Shown here one piece after another: positions 23,980 through 32,313 of a stretch of 64,000 nt of DNA; the stretch's first letter is position 1; the number at the start of each line of letters is the position of its first letter. The notes below the pieces were generated by a model. The model searched no databases, had not been told where the DNA came from, and worked only from the letters and a program-made list of their open reading frames with translations. The DNA lies in assembly GCF_001424485.1 (NCBI RefSeq), contig NZ_LMQC01000020.1, positions 462,949-526,948 of the forward strand, given 5' to 3'. The stretch comes from Modestobacter sp. Leaf380. GTDB taxonomy: Bacteria; Actinomycetota; Actinomycetes; Mycobacteriales; Geodermatophilaceae. A program made the translations under genes and the position numbers.

Positions 23980-25665
23980 TCAGTCGCGCGGGTCCTGCGG
24001 TCGACCGCCGTCGGACGGGCGGCCGCCCTCGGAGGGACGACCCGAGCCGGTGAGCTGCTGCCGCTCGGCCTCGGCGGCCTCCAGGCCACGCTGCTCCTGG
24101 CGACTGCCGATGTGCACGTCGGAGATCCGCTCGACGGGCTTGAAGAAGCCCTTGACCGCCCGCCGCGCACCGCCGACCTGGTTCATCCGCTTCGGCACCG
24201 GAGCTCCGCCGTAGGTCAGCTGGCCGTGGCCGTGCTCGTCGACCGGGCCGAGGGGCTGGTGCACCTCGATGAACTCACCGCTGGGCAGCCGGCGGATGAC
24301 ACCGGTCTCGATGCCGTGCTCCAGGACCTCACGGTCGTGGCGCTGCAGACCCAGGCAGATCCGGTAGGTCGCCATGTAGGCGATCGGGGGCAGGACGATC
24401 ATCCCGATCCGCCCGACCCAGGTCATGGCGTTGAGGCTGATGTCGAACTTGTCGGCGATCAGGTCGTTGCCACCGGACATCATGAGCACGCCGTAGAAGG
24501 TGAGTGCCATGACGCCGACCGAGGTGCGCACCGGGACGTCGCGGGGACGCTGCAGCAGGTGGTGCGACGCGGTGTCCTTGGTGAGCTTGCGCTCGATGTT
24601 CGGGTAGAGCGCCAGCACGGTGAACATCGCACCGGCGACGACGACCGTGGGCCAGAACAGCGCCGGGATCGTGTAGTCGCCGGGGAGGTTGATGTCCCAG
24701 GCCGGGAACAGACGCGTCGAGCCGTCCAGGAAGCCGATGTACCAGTCCGGCTGCGAACCGGCCGACACCTGCGCCGGGTTGTACGGACCCCACAGCCAGA
24801 TCGGGTTGATCTGGACGAGGCCACCGAGGGCGGCGGTCAGGCCGAAGACGATGAAGAACAGCGCCGTCGCCTTGCCCGCGAAGGCCGGGAAGAGACGGTT
24901 GCCGACCACGTTGTGCTCGGTCCGGCCCGGGCCGGGGAACTGGGTGTGCTTCTGCTTGATCAGCAGGAGCAGGTGGACGGCGATCAGCGCCAGGATGATC
25001 GCCGGCAGGATCAGCACGTGGACGATGTAGAAGCGTCCGATGATCGCGTCGCCGACGTAGTCACCGTCGAAGACCGCCCAGTGCGCCCAGGTGCCGATGA
25101 CCGGGATGGACAGCAGGATCGCCGAGATGATACGCAGGCCGGTGCCCGACAGCAGGTCGTCGGGCATCGAGTAGCCCGTGACGCCCATGAGCAGCGCCAG
25201 CACCAGCAGGACGACACCGATGATCCAGTTCGTCTCACGCGGCTTGCGGAACGCGCCGGTGAAGAAGATGCGCAGCAGGTGGACGACGATCGAGGCCACG
25301 AACAGCAGGGCCGCCCAGTGGTGGATCTGCCGGATCAGCAGACCGCCCCGGACGTCGAAGCTCAGCGCCAGGGTCGACTCGTACGCCTGGGACATCTCGA
25401 CGCCGCGCAGCGGGGCGTAAGCGCCCTCGTAGACGGTCTCCGCCATCGAGGCGTCGAAGAAGAACGTCAGGTACGTGCCCGAGAGCAGCAGGATGACGAA
25501 GGAGTAGAGGGCGATCTCCCCGAGCAGGAAGGACCAGTGGTCGGGGAAGACCTTGTTGAGGGTGCGGCGCAGTGGACCGGCGACGATGAGTCGCTCGTCG
25601 ATCTCGCTGGCTGCCTTGCCGATCTTCGTGGTGGGTTGTCCCGGCGCGACCGCGGTTGTTGCCAT
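23980..25665 (-). CDS. qcrB: Cytochrome bc1 (bcc) complex cytochrome b subunit
   Basis: A 561-residue diheme cytochrome b of the menaquinol:cytochrome c oxidoreductase. The two heme-ligand pairs are His115/His129 (RQIHHW and VVHLLRIF) and His216/His231 (YIVHVL and AVHLLLL). The Qo-site motif is PDWY in place of mitochondrial PEWY. About eight helices are followed by a hydrophilic C-terminal extension of roughly 110 residues, typical of actinobacteria, ending in [18 protein letters not shown]. The ATG start overlaps the qcrA stop by one base (TGATG). In mycobacteria this subunit is the target of telacebec. It is the last gene of the operon, with the terminator about 20 bp beyond. Confidence 0.96.
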   Translation of the reverse strand: MATTAVAPGQPTTKIGKAASEIDERLIVAGPLRRTLNKVFPDHWSFLLGEIALYSFVILLLSGTYLTFFFDASMAETVYEGAYAPLRGVEMSQAYESTLALSFDVRGGLLIRQIHHWAALLFVASIVVHLLRIFFTGAFRKPRETNWIIGVVLLVLALLMGVTGYSMPDDLLSGTGLRIISAILLSIPVIGTWAHWAVFDGDYVGDAIIGRFYIVHVLILPAIILALIAVHLLLLIKQKHTQFPGPGRTEHNVVGNRLFPAFAGKATALFFIVFGLTAALGGLVQINPIWLWGPYNPAQVSAGSQPDWYIGFLDGSTRLFPAWDINLPGDYTIPALFWPTVVVAGAMFTVLALYPNIERKLTKDTASHHLLQRPRDVPVRTSVGVMALTFYGVLMMSGGNDLIADKFDISLNAMTWVGRIGMIVLPPIAYMATYRICLGLQRHDREVLEHGIETGVIRRLPSGEFIEVHQPLGPVDEHGHGQLTYGGAPVPKRMNQVGGARRAVKGFFKPVERISDVHIGSRQEQRGLEAAEAERQQLTGSGRPSEGGRPSDGGRPQDPRD

Positions 25666-26780
25666 CAGATCCGCTCTCGGTTCCAGTAGGTGGGGCCGAC
25701 CGCTTCAATGTAGTCGCTCCGCGCGACGAAGTACCCCTCGTCATCCAGCGTAATCGGCAGTTCCGGCAGAGAGCGGGACGCGGGACCGAAGACCGGCTTG
25801 GCGCCCTGCGTGACGTCGAACTGCGACTGGTGGCACGGGCAGAGGATGCGGCTGGTCTCCTGTTCGTACAGCGACACCGGGCAACCGGCGTGCGTGCAGA
25901 TCTTGGAGTAGGCGACGTAGTCGCCGTAGCCGAAGTCGGCCTGGCCCTCGCGGGGCTGCAGGTCGGCCATCTGCTCGGGGCGCAGGCGGATCAGCATGGT
26001 GGCGGCGTCGGCGGCGAAGTTGCCCCCCTCGACGGCCGGGAAGACCGTCTCCAGGGAGCCGGGCTCCTGGTCGCCGGGCCGGATCGGGGTGCCGTCGTCG
26101 CGGACCAGGCGGATGCCCTCGGCCCACGGGGTGGTGCCCAGCGGGTTGCCCTTGTTCGGGTTCTTGATCAGACCGCCCAGCGGGGCGATGAGCATGAGGC
26201 CCATGGCGCCGCCGGCGAAGCCCAGGCTGCGCCCGATCATCTTGCGGCGGGGGAAGCCGGTCTTGTCCAGCCCGCCCATCAGAGTCGCCGCCGTGGTCGA
26301 ACGGTCGAACTGCGAGCCGTCGTGCTTGTCCTGCACGGCCGTCTCGTGGGGGAGGAGCTTCTTGACGAAGAGCACCAGGCCCACGCCGATGAAGACCAGC
26401 GCGCCGCCCATCGTCAGGCCCAGCAGCGGCGTGTAGAGCGCGCTCCAGCCGTTGTCGGTGGACGCCCACTGCCAGTTCGGCAGGAACCAGTCGGAGCCGA
26501 AGTACACGACCGCGAAGAGGACCGCGAACAGGCCGGCAGCGCCGAAGGCCAGGGAGACCTGGCGCTCGGCCTGCTTCTCCAGGCCGGAGCCCGGGGCCGG
26601 CGGCGGGTCGACGTGGAGGATCTCCACGCCGTCGTAGCGCGCCCCGAGCCGGTTGAGCTCTTCCGCGTCCATCCCCGCGAGCTGCTGGGGGGTGTAGTCG
26701 TCGTCCGGGCCGCCGTGCAGTGGGCCGGGGGTGTCGTCGCCGCCGTGCGAGCCGGGGCTGCGGTGGTCGGTGGTGCTCAC
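25665..26780 (-). CDS. qcrA: Cytochrome bc1 complex Rieske iron-sulfur subunit
   Basis: A 371-residue actinobacterial-type Rieske protein with three N-terminal membrane helices rather than one. The 2Fe-2S site is complete: Cys295 and His297 in CTHAGC, Cys314 and His317 in CPCHQSQFD, with Cys300 and Cys316 available for the stabilising disulfide. A hydrophilic region (about 1-75) precedes the membrane part. The GTG start overlaps the qcrC stop by 4 bp. It passes electrons from menaquinol to the diheme cytochrome c QcrC. ErpA, encoded 8 kb away, is a plausible cluster donor. Confidence 0.95.
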   Translation of the reverse strand: MSTTDHRSPGSHGGDDTPGPLHGGPDDDYTPQQLAGMDAEELNRLGARYDGVEILHVDPPPAPGSGLEKQAERQVSLAFGAAGLFAVLFAVVYFGSDWFLPNWQWASTDNGWSALYTPLLGLTMGGALVFIGVGLVLFVKKLLPHETAVQDKHDGSQFDRSTTAATLMGGLDKTGFPRRKMIGRSLGFAGGAMGLMLIAPLGGLIKNPNKGNPLGTTPWAEGIRLVRDDGTPIRPGDQEPGSLETVFPAVEGGNFAADAATMLIRLRPEQMADLQPREGQADFGYGDYVAYSKICTHAGCPVSLYEQETSRILCPCHQSQFDVTQGAKPVFGPASRSLPELPITLDDEGYFVARSDYIEAVGPTYWNRERI

Positions 26781-27661
26781 GCCTTGGTCCCCATCCAGAA
26801 GATCCCGAACAGCAGGGCGCCGATGCCGACGAGCCAGATGACCAGGCCCTCGGCGACCGGGCCGGCGCGGCCGATGCCCAGGCCACCCGGGTCGGCCTGC
26901 TCCTTGAGCGTCTGCACGTAGTCGATGATCGAGCGCTTCTCCTCGGGTGTGAGCTGGTTGTCCCCGAAGACCGGCATGTTCTCCGGCCCGGACAGCATCG
27001 CCGAGTAGATCTCGAGGTCGTTCGCGTCCTCGAGGCTGGGGGCGGCCTTGCCCGAGGACAGCGCCCCGCCCTCGCCGACGAAGTTGTGGCAGGAGGCGCA
27101 GTTGAGCCGGAACAGCTCGCCGCCCTCGGCGACGTCGCCCTCACGCAGGTCGCCCGAGGGCAGCGTGGGACCGCCGCCGTTGGCCTGCACGTAGGCCATC
27201 AGCTGGTCGATCTCCGCGTCGGAGAAGACAGCGGGCTTGCGGGCCGCGTCGGCTTCTTGACGGACGAGCGGCATGCGGCCGGTGTGCACCTGGAAGTAGA
27301 CGGAGGCCTCGCCCACCCCGATCAGGGAGGGGCCGCGGTCGTCGACGCCCTGCAGGTTGCTGCCGTGGCAGGTGATGCAGGAACGCTCGTACAGGGCCTG
27401 ACCGGCCTCTTCGGCGGAGGACTGGCTGGCGACCGCGTCGTCGGCGGCGTTGGCCGGCGCGACAGCGGAGTAGCCCACGCCGGTCAGCACCAGAGCGGCC
27501 ATGAGGCCGGCGACGTTGGTCATCCGCCGACGCTGCTTGGAGCGCTTGCGGGCGCGGGCGGCATCGGCGGGGGCACCGGTGGAGCGGCGCAGGCGGGACA
27601 GCAGCCCGCCGGCGGGAGCCGACTCGGTGGGCACGTCGGGGGTGGGGTTCGTGGTGGACAC
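26777..27661 (-). CDS. qcrC: Diheme cytochrome c subunit of the bcc complex
   Basis: A 294-residue diheme c-type cytochrome that carries electrons directly from the Rieske centre to CuA, replacing a soluble cytochrome c in actinobacteria. Two heme motifs are present: CITCH (95-99) and CASCH (188-192). A basic N-terminus precedes the export helix at about 50-70, and a C-terminal helix (about 270-290, [16 protein letters not shown]) anchors it in the membrane with the heme domains outside. The start at 27661 lies 7 bp after the ctaE stop. Axial methionines are plausible in GRMPL and ENMPVFG. Confidence 0.95.
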   Translation of the reverse strand: MSTTNPTPDVPTESAPAGGLLSRLRRSTGAPADAARARKRSKQRRRMTNVAGLMAALVLTGVGYSAVAPANAADDAVASQSSAEEAGQALYERSCITCHGSNLQGVDDRGPSLIGVGEASVYFQVHTGRMPLVRQEADAARKPAVFSDAEIDQLMAYVQANGGGPTLPSGDLREGDVAEGGELFRLNCASCHNFVGEGGALSSGKAAPSLEDANDLEIYSAMLSGPENMPVFGDNQLTPEEKRSIIDYVQTLKEQADPGGLGIGRAGPVAEGLVIWLVGIGALLFGIFWMGTKA

Positions 27662-27668
27662 CGGTTCC

Positions 27669-28283
27669 CTAGCGGATCAGGTAGATCGTGGCGAAGAGCC
27701 CGACCCACACGACGTCGACGAAGTGCCAGTAGTAGGAGACCACGATCGCCGAGGTCGCCTGTGCTGGCGTGAATCGGCCCATGGTGGACCGGATGAGCAC
27801 GAACACGAAGGCCACGAGGCCGCCGATGACGTGCAGGGCGTGGAAGCCGGTGGTCAGGAAGAAGACCGAGCCGTAGGTCGACGAGGAGATCGTCGTGCCG
27901 TGCTCGGTCACGAGCACGCGGTACTCGTTGGCCTGGCCCAGGACGAAGACCAGGCCCATCACGAAGGTGACCGTGAACCAGCGGCGGAGCCCGTAGACGT
28001 TGCCGTTCTCCGCGGCGAAGACGCCCAGCTGGCAGGTCACCGAGGAGGCGACCAGGATCAGCGTGAAGACCAGCGCGTAGGGCACGTCGAGCTCGGTCGG
28101 CGCCGGTGGCCAGGGGTCACCTGCCCGGGCGCGCGCGGTGAAGTACATGGCGAACAGTCCGGCGAAGAACATCAGCTCGCTGGCGAGCCAGATGATCGTG
28201 CCGACGCTGACCATGTTCGGTCGGGTCAGGGAGTGCACCCGCGAGGTGTCGAAGGTGCTGCTCGCCACGGGGGCCGTTGTCAC
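27669..28283 (-). CDS. ctaE: Cytochrome c oxidase subunit III
   Basis: A 204-residue subunit III of the aa3 oxidase with five predicted helices, including [18 protein letters not shown], typical of the family, and the C-terminal [20 protein letters not shown] and [18 protein letters not shown], which contain conserved His residues. It is the first gene of ctaE-qcrC-qcrA-qcrB, so the oxidase and bcc genes are physically linked. The GTG start has CATGAT 6 bp upstream and no Shine-Dalgarno, so the operon mRNA may be leaderless. Divergent from the receiver-like gene at 28500. Confidence 0.95.
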   Translation of the reverse strand: MTTAPVASSTFDTSRVHSLTRPNMVSVGTIIWLASELMFFAGLFAMYFTARARAGDPWPPAPTELDVPYALVFTLILVASSVTCQLGVFAAENGNVYGLRRWFTVTFVMGLVFVLGQANEYRVLVTEHGTTISSSTYGSVFFLTTGFHALHVIGGLVAFVFVLIRSTMGRFTPAQATSAIVVSYYWHFVDVVWVGLFATIYLIR

Positions 28284-28289
28284 AGGCTC

Positions 28290-28295
28290 ATCATG
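28290..28295 (-). promoter_or_regulatory. -10 box (CATGAT) for the ctaE-qcrCAB operon
   Basis: CATGAT on the minus strand is 6 bp before the ctaE GTG; A2 and T6 of the hexamer are kept. No ribosome-binding site lies between. Confidence 0.5.
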
Positions 28296-28486
28296 GCATC
28301 GGTGCAGCCGGTGGACGACCGGGGGTGCACCCGCGTGGCGAACCCGGGAGGTGCCTGTGGGTCCGCTGCCGACGAAGCCGCTGACCAGGCCGGTGCCGGT
28401 CGGGACGGGTGGTGCGCGAGGGGCCCCGGGAACCGGTCCTCACGCGCACGGGGGCGCGGGTGAGGAGTGGGTGTGGCCGAGGGCAC

Positions 28487-28492
28487 TAGGGT
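28487..28492 (+). promoter_or_regulatory. -10 box (TAGGGT) for the receiver-like gene and trpD
   Basis: TAGGGT lies 7 bp before the GTG at 28500 and would drive a leaderless two-gene transcript with trpD. The rest of the 28284-28486 gap shows no gene. Confidence 0.55.
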
Positions 28493-28499
28493 CGCGGTC

Positions 28500-28913
28500 G
28501 TGAGTCCTGCCGCCGCACCGGCCACCGTGCTGGTCTTCAGCCAGCGCGCCGACGTGCGTGACGCCGTCCGCACTGCCGTGGGCCGGTTCCCGGCCGTCGA
28601 CGTCGGGCCCGTCGAGTACCTGGAGTGCACCACCGGCGCCGAGGTCGTCGCCGCGGTCGACTCGGGACGGGTGGACCTCTGCGTCCTCGACGGTGAGGCA
28701 CAGCCCACCGGTGGCATGGGCATCGCGCGCCAGCTGAAGGACGAGGTCGCCGAGTGCCCACCGGTGGTCGTCCTCATCGCACGTCAGGCCGACCGGTGGC
28801 TCGCCCACTGGTCGATGGCCGAGGCCACGTTGGCCCACCCGGTCGACCCGCTCGTGGCTCCCGACGTCGTCGCCGGGCTGTTGCGTGCCCGTCGCCCGGC
28901 CGTCCACGGCTGA
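28500..28913 (+). CDS. Degenerate response-regulator receiver-like protein
   Basis: A 137-residue single-domain protein with the alternating beta/alpha pattern of a CheY-like receiver. An Asp is kept at the phospho-acceptor position ([15 protein letters not shown]), but the N-terminal acidic pair is missing ([11 protein letters not shown]) and the conserved switch Lys near the end is replaced (LAHPVDPLV). Phosphorylation is therefore doubtful, and it may be a pseudo-receiver. No output domain is attached. The GTG at 28500 is chosen because of the TAGGGT box; an in-frame GTG at 28467 is the alternative. Its stop is 4 bp before the trpD start, so co-expression with trpD is likely. Confidence 0.68.
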   Translation: MSPAAAPATVLVFSQRADVRDAVRTAVGRFPAVDVGPVEYLECTTGAEVVAAVDSGRVDLCVLDGEAQPTGGMGIARQLKDEVAECPPVVVLIARQADRWLAHWSMAEATLAHPVDPLVAPDVVAGLLRARRPAVHG

Positions 28914-28917
28914 ACCG

Positions 28918-29970
28918 GTGACCACACCCACCCCGACCTGGTCGGGGCTGCTGACGCGCCTGTTGCGGCGCGAGGACCTGGCCCAGGCCGACACCGCCTG
29001 GGCGATGGGCGAGATCATGGCCGGCGCCGCGACACCGGCGCAGGTGGCCGGCTTCGTGGTGGCCCTGCGCGCCAAGGGCGAGGCGCCCGACGAGGTCGCC
29101 GGGATGGCCGCCACGATGCTCGACCAGGCCGTGGCGGTGGACCTCCCCCTGGCGTGCGTCGACATCGTCGGCACCGGTGGCGACGGCATGCACACGGTGA
29201 ACATCTCGACGATGGCCGCGCTCGTGACAGCCGCGGTGGGCGTGCCGGTCGCCAAGCACGGCAACCGGGCGGCGTCGTCGTCCTCGGGGTCGGCCGACGT
29301 GCTCGAGGCGCTCGGTGTCGCGATCGACCTGCCGGCGGCCGGGGTCGCGCGCTGCGTCACCGAGGCCGGCATCGGGTTCTTCTTCGCCTCGGTCTTCCAC
29401 CAGGGGATGCGCCATGCCGCCGCTCCGCGCCGCGAGCTGGGCATCGGCACCGTCTTCAACTTCCTGGGTCCGCTCACCAACCCGGCCCGGCCGGTGGCCG
29501 CGGCGATCGGTTGCGCCGACGCCCGGATGGCCCCGGTCCTGGCCGCGGTGCTGGCGGGTCGGGGCAACCGTGCGCTCGTCTTCCGCGGGGACGACGGCCT
29601 CGACGAGCTCACCACCGCCACCACGTCGGCGGTCTGGGTCGTCCGGGACGGCGAGGTCGTGCCCGACCGGGTCGACCCGCTCGCCCTGGGCATCGCCGAC
29701 CCCGGACCCAATGCCCTGCGCGGTGGCGACCCGGCCTACAACGCCGACGTCGTGCGCCGGTTGGTCGGCGGGGAGACCGGCCCGGTGCGGGACGCGGTCC
29801 TGCTCAACGCAGCGGCGGCGTTGACCGCCTTCGACGAGCGGGGTGGCCGCCTGCACGACCAGCTGGCCGAGGGGCTGGGACGGGCCGCCGCCGCCGTGGA
29901 CGACGGGCGGGCCGCGGCGGTGCTCGAGCGGTGGTCCCGGGTCAGCCAGCAGGTACGCGCAGGCTCCTGA
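28918..29970 (+). CDS. trpD: Anthranilate phosphoribosyltransferase
   Basis: A 350-residue enzyme of tryptophan synthesis joining anthranilate to PRPP. The PRPP-binding GTGGDG is at 85-90, followed by [29 protein letters not shown] and the [21 protein letters not shown] signature. Length and motifs are normal. The GTG start lies 4 bp after the receiver-like gene, without its own promoter; an alternative in-frame start 33 bp upstream overlaps that gene. Other trp genes are absent here, matching the isolated trpD of mycobacteria. A hairpin spanning its stop separates it from the convergent RAM-domain gene. Confidence 0.95.
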   Translation: MTTPTPTWSGLLTRLLRREDLAQADTAWAMGEIMAGAATPAQVAGFVVALRAKGEAPDEVAGMAATMLDQAVAVDLPLACVDIVGTGGDGMHTVNISTMAALVTAAVGVPVAKHGNRAASSSSGSADVLEALGVAIDLPAAGVARCVTEAGIGFFFASVFHQGMRHAAAPRRELGIGTVFNFLGPLTNPARPVAAAIGCADARMAPVLAAVLAGRGNRALVFRGDDGLDELTTATTSAVWVVRDGEVVPDRVDPLALGIADPGPNALRGGDPAYNADVVRRLVGGETGPVRDAVLLNAAAALTAFDERGGRLHDQLAEGLGRAAAAVDDGRAAAVLERWSRVSQQVRAGS

Positions 29971-29995
29971 GGCGCTGCCCCCGGCGGCGCCTCAG
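29967..29995. terminator. Bidirectional hairpin overlapping two convergent stop codons
   Basis: 9-bp arms (CTGAGGCGC and GCGCCTCAG) enclose an 11-nt loop. The left arm contains the trpD stop and the right arm contains the stop of the RAM-domain gene. Confidence 0.6.
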
Positions 29996-30270
29996 TCCAG
30001 GCCGAGGGAGAACGCCGACTCCAGGTCGTGCTGGGAGTAGGCGCGGAAGGCGATGTGGGTCGCGGTGTCGACGACGCCGGGGACCTTGTTGATCCGCCCG
30101 GCGACGACGTCGGCGATCTGGTCAAACTCGCGGACCCGGACCAGGGCGACCAGGTCGACGTCGCCGGCGACGGAGTAGACCTCGCTGACCCCGTCGAGGT
30201 CGGCGATGGCCTGGGCGACCTCGCCGATCGAGTCGGTCGCGGCGTCGATCATGACGATGGCGGTGATCAC
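29992..30270 (-). CDS. Stand-alone Lrp/AsnC ligand-binding (RAM) domain protein
   Basis: A 92-residue protein that consists only of the RAM/AsnC C-terminal ligand-binding domain (ITAIVMIDAATDSIGEVAQA, then VAGDVDLVALVRV). It lacks any DNA-binding helix-turn-helix. Stand-alone RAM proteins form octameric assemblies that bind amino acids and may modulate partner Lrp regulators; the ligand here is unknown. The GTG start overlaps the stop of the exonuclease-UvrC gene by 4 bp (GTGA), so expression is probably coupled. It is convergent with trpD, which makes an amino-acid-sensing role tempting but unproven. Confidence 0.82.
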   Translation of the reverse strand: MITAIVMIDAATDSIGEVAQAIADLDGVSEVYSVAGDVDLVALVRVREFDQIADVVAGRINKVPGVVDTATHIAFRAYSQHDLESAFSLGLD

Positions 30271-32132
30271 ACCCGGGAGGCTAGCGCCGCCCGCGTCCGT
30301 CGGCCGTCCGCGCGTCCGCGGGTCGGGCGGACGCGGTCGGGCTGGGAGCTGGTGCGCAGGGACCGCGAGTCCCCGAAGGGGTCCCGGGCGTCCCGGCCGG
30401 CCTCCACGAGGTCCAGGAAGCCGCTGAACGCCCCCGTGCCGGGGACCGGGCTGGCCAGGGTGCCGGTGACGTCGACGAGCCGGGTGCCGGGCTTCTCCAT
30501 CCAGCGCAGCACCAGCTCCGTCTCGTCCACGGTGGCGGCCAGCTCGTCCTCGGGCCCTGTCGGCGTCTCCGCGGTGGCCCGCAGCCCCTCCAGGTGGGCC
30601 CGCACGGAGGTGCCCCGCTCCGCGACCCCGGCGGCGACGAGGCGGCCCCGGCGGACCACCGACAGGGCCCAGCCGCCGGCCCCGTCGGGTCGGGCCAGGG
30701 TCAGCTCGGACACCGCGGCCAGCAGCTCCAGCCGCTGCCGGCGGCGGACGGCGCGGACCAGGACCGCGACCCGGTCGCGGAGCACGGCCGCGTCCTCGAA
30801 CCGGCCCTCGGTGGCCAGCCGGTTGACGCGGGCCAGCAGCGGTGCGCACAGCTCCCGGGGGTCGGTGGAGACGGCCGCGGCGAAGACGGCGGCGACGGAG
30901 GCGTACTCCTCCCGGGACTGGGCGCCGGTGCACGGGGCCCCGCACCGGCCCATGTCGGCCAGGGCGCACGCGGTGCCGGTCCCGCTGGGGGACAGTCGGC
31001 CGCTGCACTGGCGCAGCGGGAGGGACTCGTGCACCGCGGCCACCGCGGCGTCGGCCGCCCGCCGGTCGGGGAAGGGGCCCAGGAAGACCCCGGCGCCGGG
31101 CCGCACGCGACGGACCACCGAGAGGCGCGGGAACGGCTCCTGGGTCAACCGCACCCACAGCGCCCGCTCGGGGAACCGGCTGCGCTTGTTGTACCGGGGC
31201 TTGTGCTCGGCGATCAGCCGCAGCTCGCGGACGGCGGCCTCCAGGTCGTGCGCGCAGGGCAGCGCCTCCACCCGCTGGGCAAGCGTCACCATCTCGGTCA
31301 TCCGGCTGCGCTGCTCACCGGCGGAGAAGTAGCTGCGCACCCGGGACCGCAGGTCCGTCGACGTCCCCACGTAGAGGGGCTCGTCGCGGGGCCCGCGGAA
31401 GACGTAGACGCCGGGGCCGTGCGGCACGTGTGCCGCCAGGTGCCGCTTCTTGCGTCGGGCCGGGTCGACCTGCCGGGTCAGCCCGGTGAGCTCCTCCAGC
31501 GAGGTCACGCCGAGGGGGCCGAGGCGTTCGAAGAGGCCGTGCAGGACGTCGACGGTGGCCCGGGCGTCGTCCAGGGCGCGGTGGGTCGGGGTCGTCCGGG
31601 CGGAGAAGAAGGGCGCCAGCGTGCCCAGCTTGCAGTTGGGCACCTCGTCGCGGGTGAGCAGCCGCCGGGCCAGCACCGCGGTGTCCACCGAGGCGAAGGC
31701 GGGCCAGGACAGCCCGGTCGACGCGCACGCGGCCGTCAGGAAGCCCAGGTCGAAGGGCGCGTTGTGCGCGACCAGGACGGTGCCGCGGGTGAACTCCAGG
31801 AAGTGCGGCAGCACCGAGTCGATGCGCGGTGCGGCGGCGACCATCATCGAGGTGATCCCGGTGAGCACGCTGATGTAGGGCGGGATCTCCACGCCCGGGT
31901 CGACCAGCGTCTGGAACTCCCCGACGACCTGGCCGGCCCGCACCTTGACCGCGCCGATCTCGGTGATCGCGCAGTCGGTCGGGGAGCCGCCGGTGGTCTC
32001 CAGGTCGACCACGACGAACGTGACGTCGGCCAGCGGGGTGCCCAGGTCGTCGATGGTGACCTGCTCGTAGCGGCCCGCGGTGGGCGGCACACGCAGGTCC
32101 AGCGAGAGGCGGGGCGCAGGGGTGGCGGGCAC
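30267..32132 (-). CDS. DEDD exonuclease fused to UvrC N-terminal (GIY-YIG) domain
   Basis: A 621-residue fusion. Residues 35-205 are a DnaQ/epsilon-type 3'-5' exonuclease with catalytic Asp43 and Glu45 (VVDLETTG), Asp128 (HNAPFD) and His184/Asp189 (HRALDDA). Residues 235-310 are a GIY-YIG nuclease domain (PGVYVF, LYVGTSTDLRSRVRSYF), followed by a UvrC-like Cys-containing region (CALADMGRCGAPCTG) and a UvrB-binding-like helix. The C-terminal UvrC RNase H-like nuclease half is absent. It corresponds to Rv2191 of M. tuberculosis as I recall; a DNA-repair role is likely, with detailed function uncertain. The GTG start at 32132 follows a TACCTT box. It overlaps the RAM gene at its 3' end. Confidence 0.88.
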   Translation of the reverse strand: MPATPAPRLSLDLRVPPTAGRYEQVTIDDLGTPLADVTFVVVDLETTGGSPTDCAITEIGAVKVRAGQVVGEFQTLVDPGVEIPPYISVLTGITSMMVAAAPRIDSVLPHFLEFTRGTVLVAHNAPFDLGFLTAACASTGLSWPAFASVDTAVLARRLLTRDEVPNCKLGTLAPFFSARTTPTHRALDDARATVDVLHGLFERLGPLGVTSLEELTGLTRQVDPARRKKRHLAAHVPHGPGVYVFRGPRDEPLYVGTSTDLRSRVRSYFSAGEQRSRMTEMVTLAQRVEALPCAHDLEAAVRELRLIAEHKPRYNKRSRFPERALWVRLTQEPFPRLSVVRRVRPGAGVFLGPFPDRRAADAAVAAVHESLPLRQCSGRLSPSGTGTACALADMGRCGAPCTGAQSREEYASVAAVFAAAVSTDPRELCAPLLARVNRLATEGRFEDAAVLRDRVAVLVRAVRRRQRLELLAAVSELTLARPDGAGGWALSVVRRGRLVAAGVAERGTSVRAHLEGLRATAETPTGPEDELAATVDETELVLRWMEKPGTRLVDVTGTLASPVPGTGAFSGFLDLVEAGRDARDPFGDSRSLRTSSQPDRVRPTRGRADGRRTRAALASRV

Positions 32133-32139
32133 GTCGCGG

Positions 32140-32145
32140 AAGGTA
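32140..32145 (-). promoter_or_regulatory. -10 box (TACCTT) for the exonuclease-UvrC fusion gene
   Basis: TACCTT on the minus strand lies 7 bp before the GTG at 32132 with no Shine-Dalgarno. It rules out the longer in-frame upstream starts. Confidence 0.6.
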
Positions 32146-32270
32146 GGCAGGGGGTCCGACAGTCCTGCGGAGGACGCGCCGCGCGCACTCGAACACACGT
32201 GCGGGTGAGGGCTCCCCGGGCCGGCTGGCGTGGGCTGCATCACCGGGGCACCCTCTGCTCGTTGTGCAGT

Positions 32271-32294
32271 GCGCCCGACACCGACGTCGGGCGC
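32271..32294 (+). promoter_or_regulatory. Hairpin immediately upstream of a cell-wall hydrolase start
   Basis: 9-bp arms (GCGCCCGAC and GTCGGGCGC) with a 6-nt loop end about 5 bp before the GGGAGG ribosome-binding site of the gene at 32314. It may affect leader stability or translation. Confidence 0.45.
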
Positions 32295-32313
32295 TGGACG
32301 GGAGGTGGACCCG

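Noticed and set aside
23617..25689. A 690-codon plus-strand frame whose start runs through the repeat array into qcrB antisense
   Set aside because: The repeat period breaks any consistent coding pattern, and the rest is the qcrB shadow.
30284..30289. A TAGCCT sequence upstream of the RAM-domain gene considered as a leaderless -10
   Set aside because: It lies inside the last codons of the overlapping exonuclease gene; the GTGA overlap explains expression better and the match may be chance.
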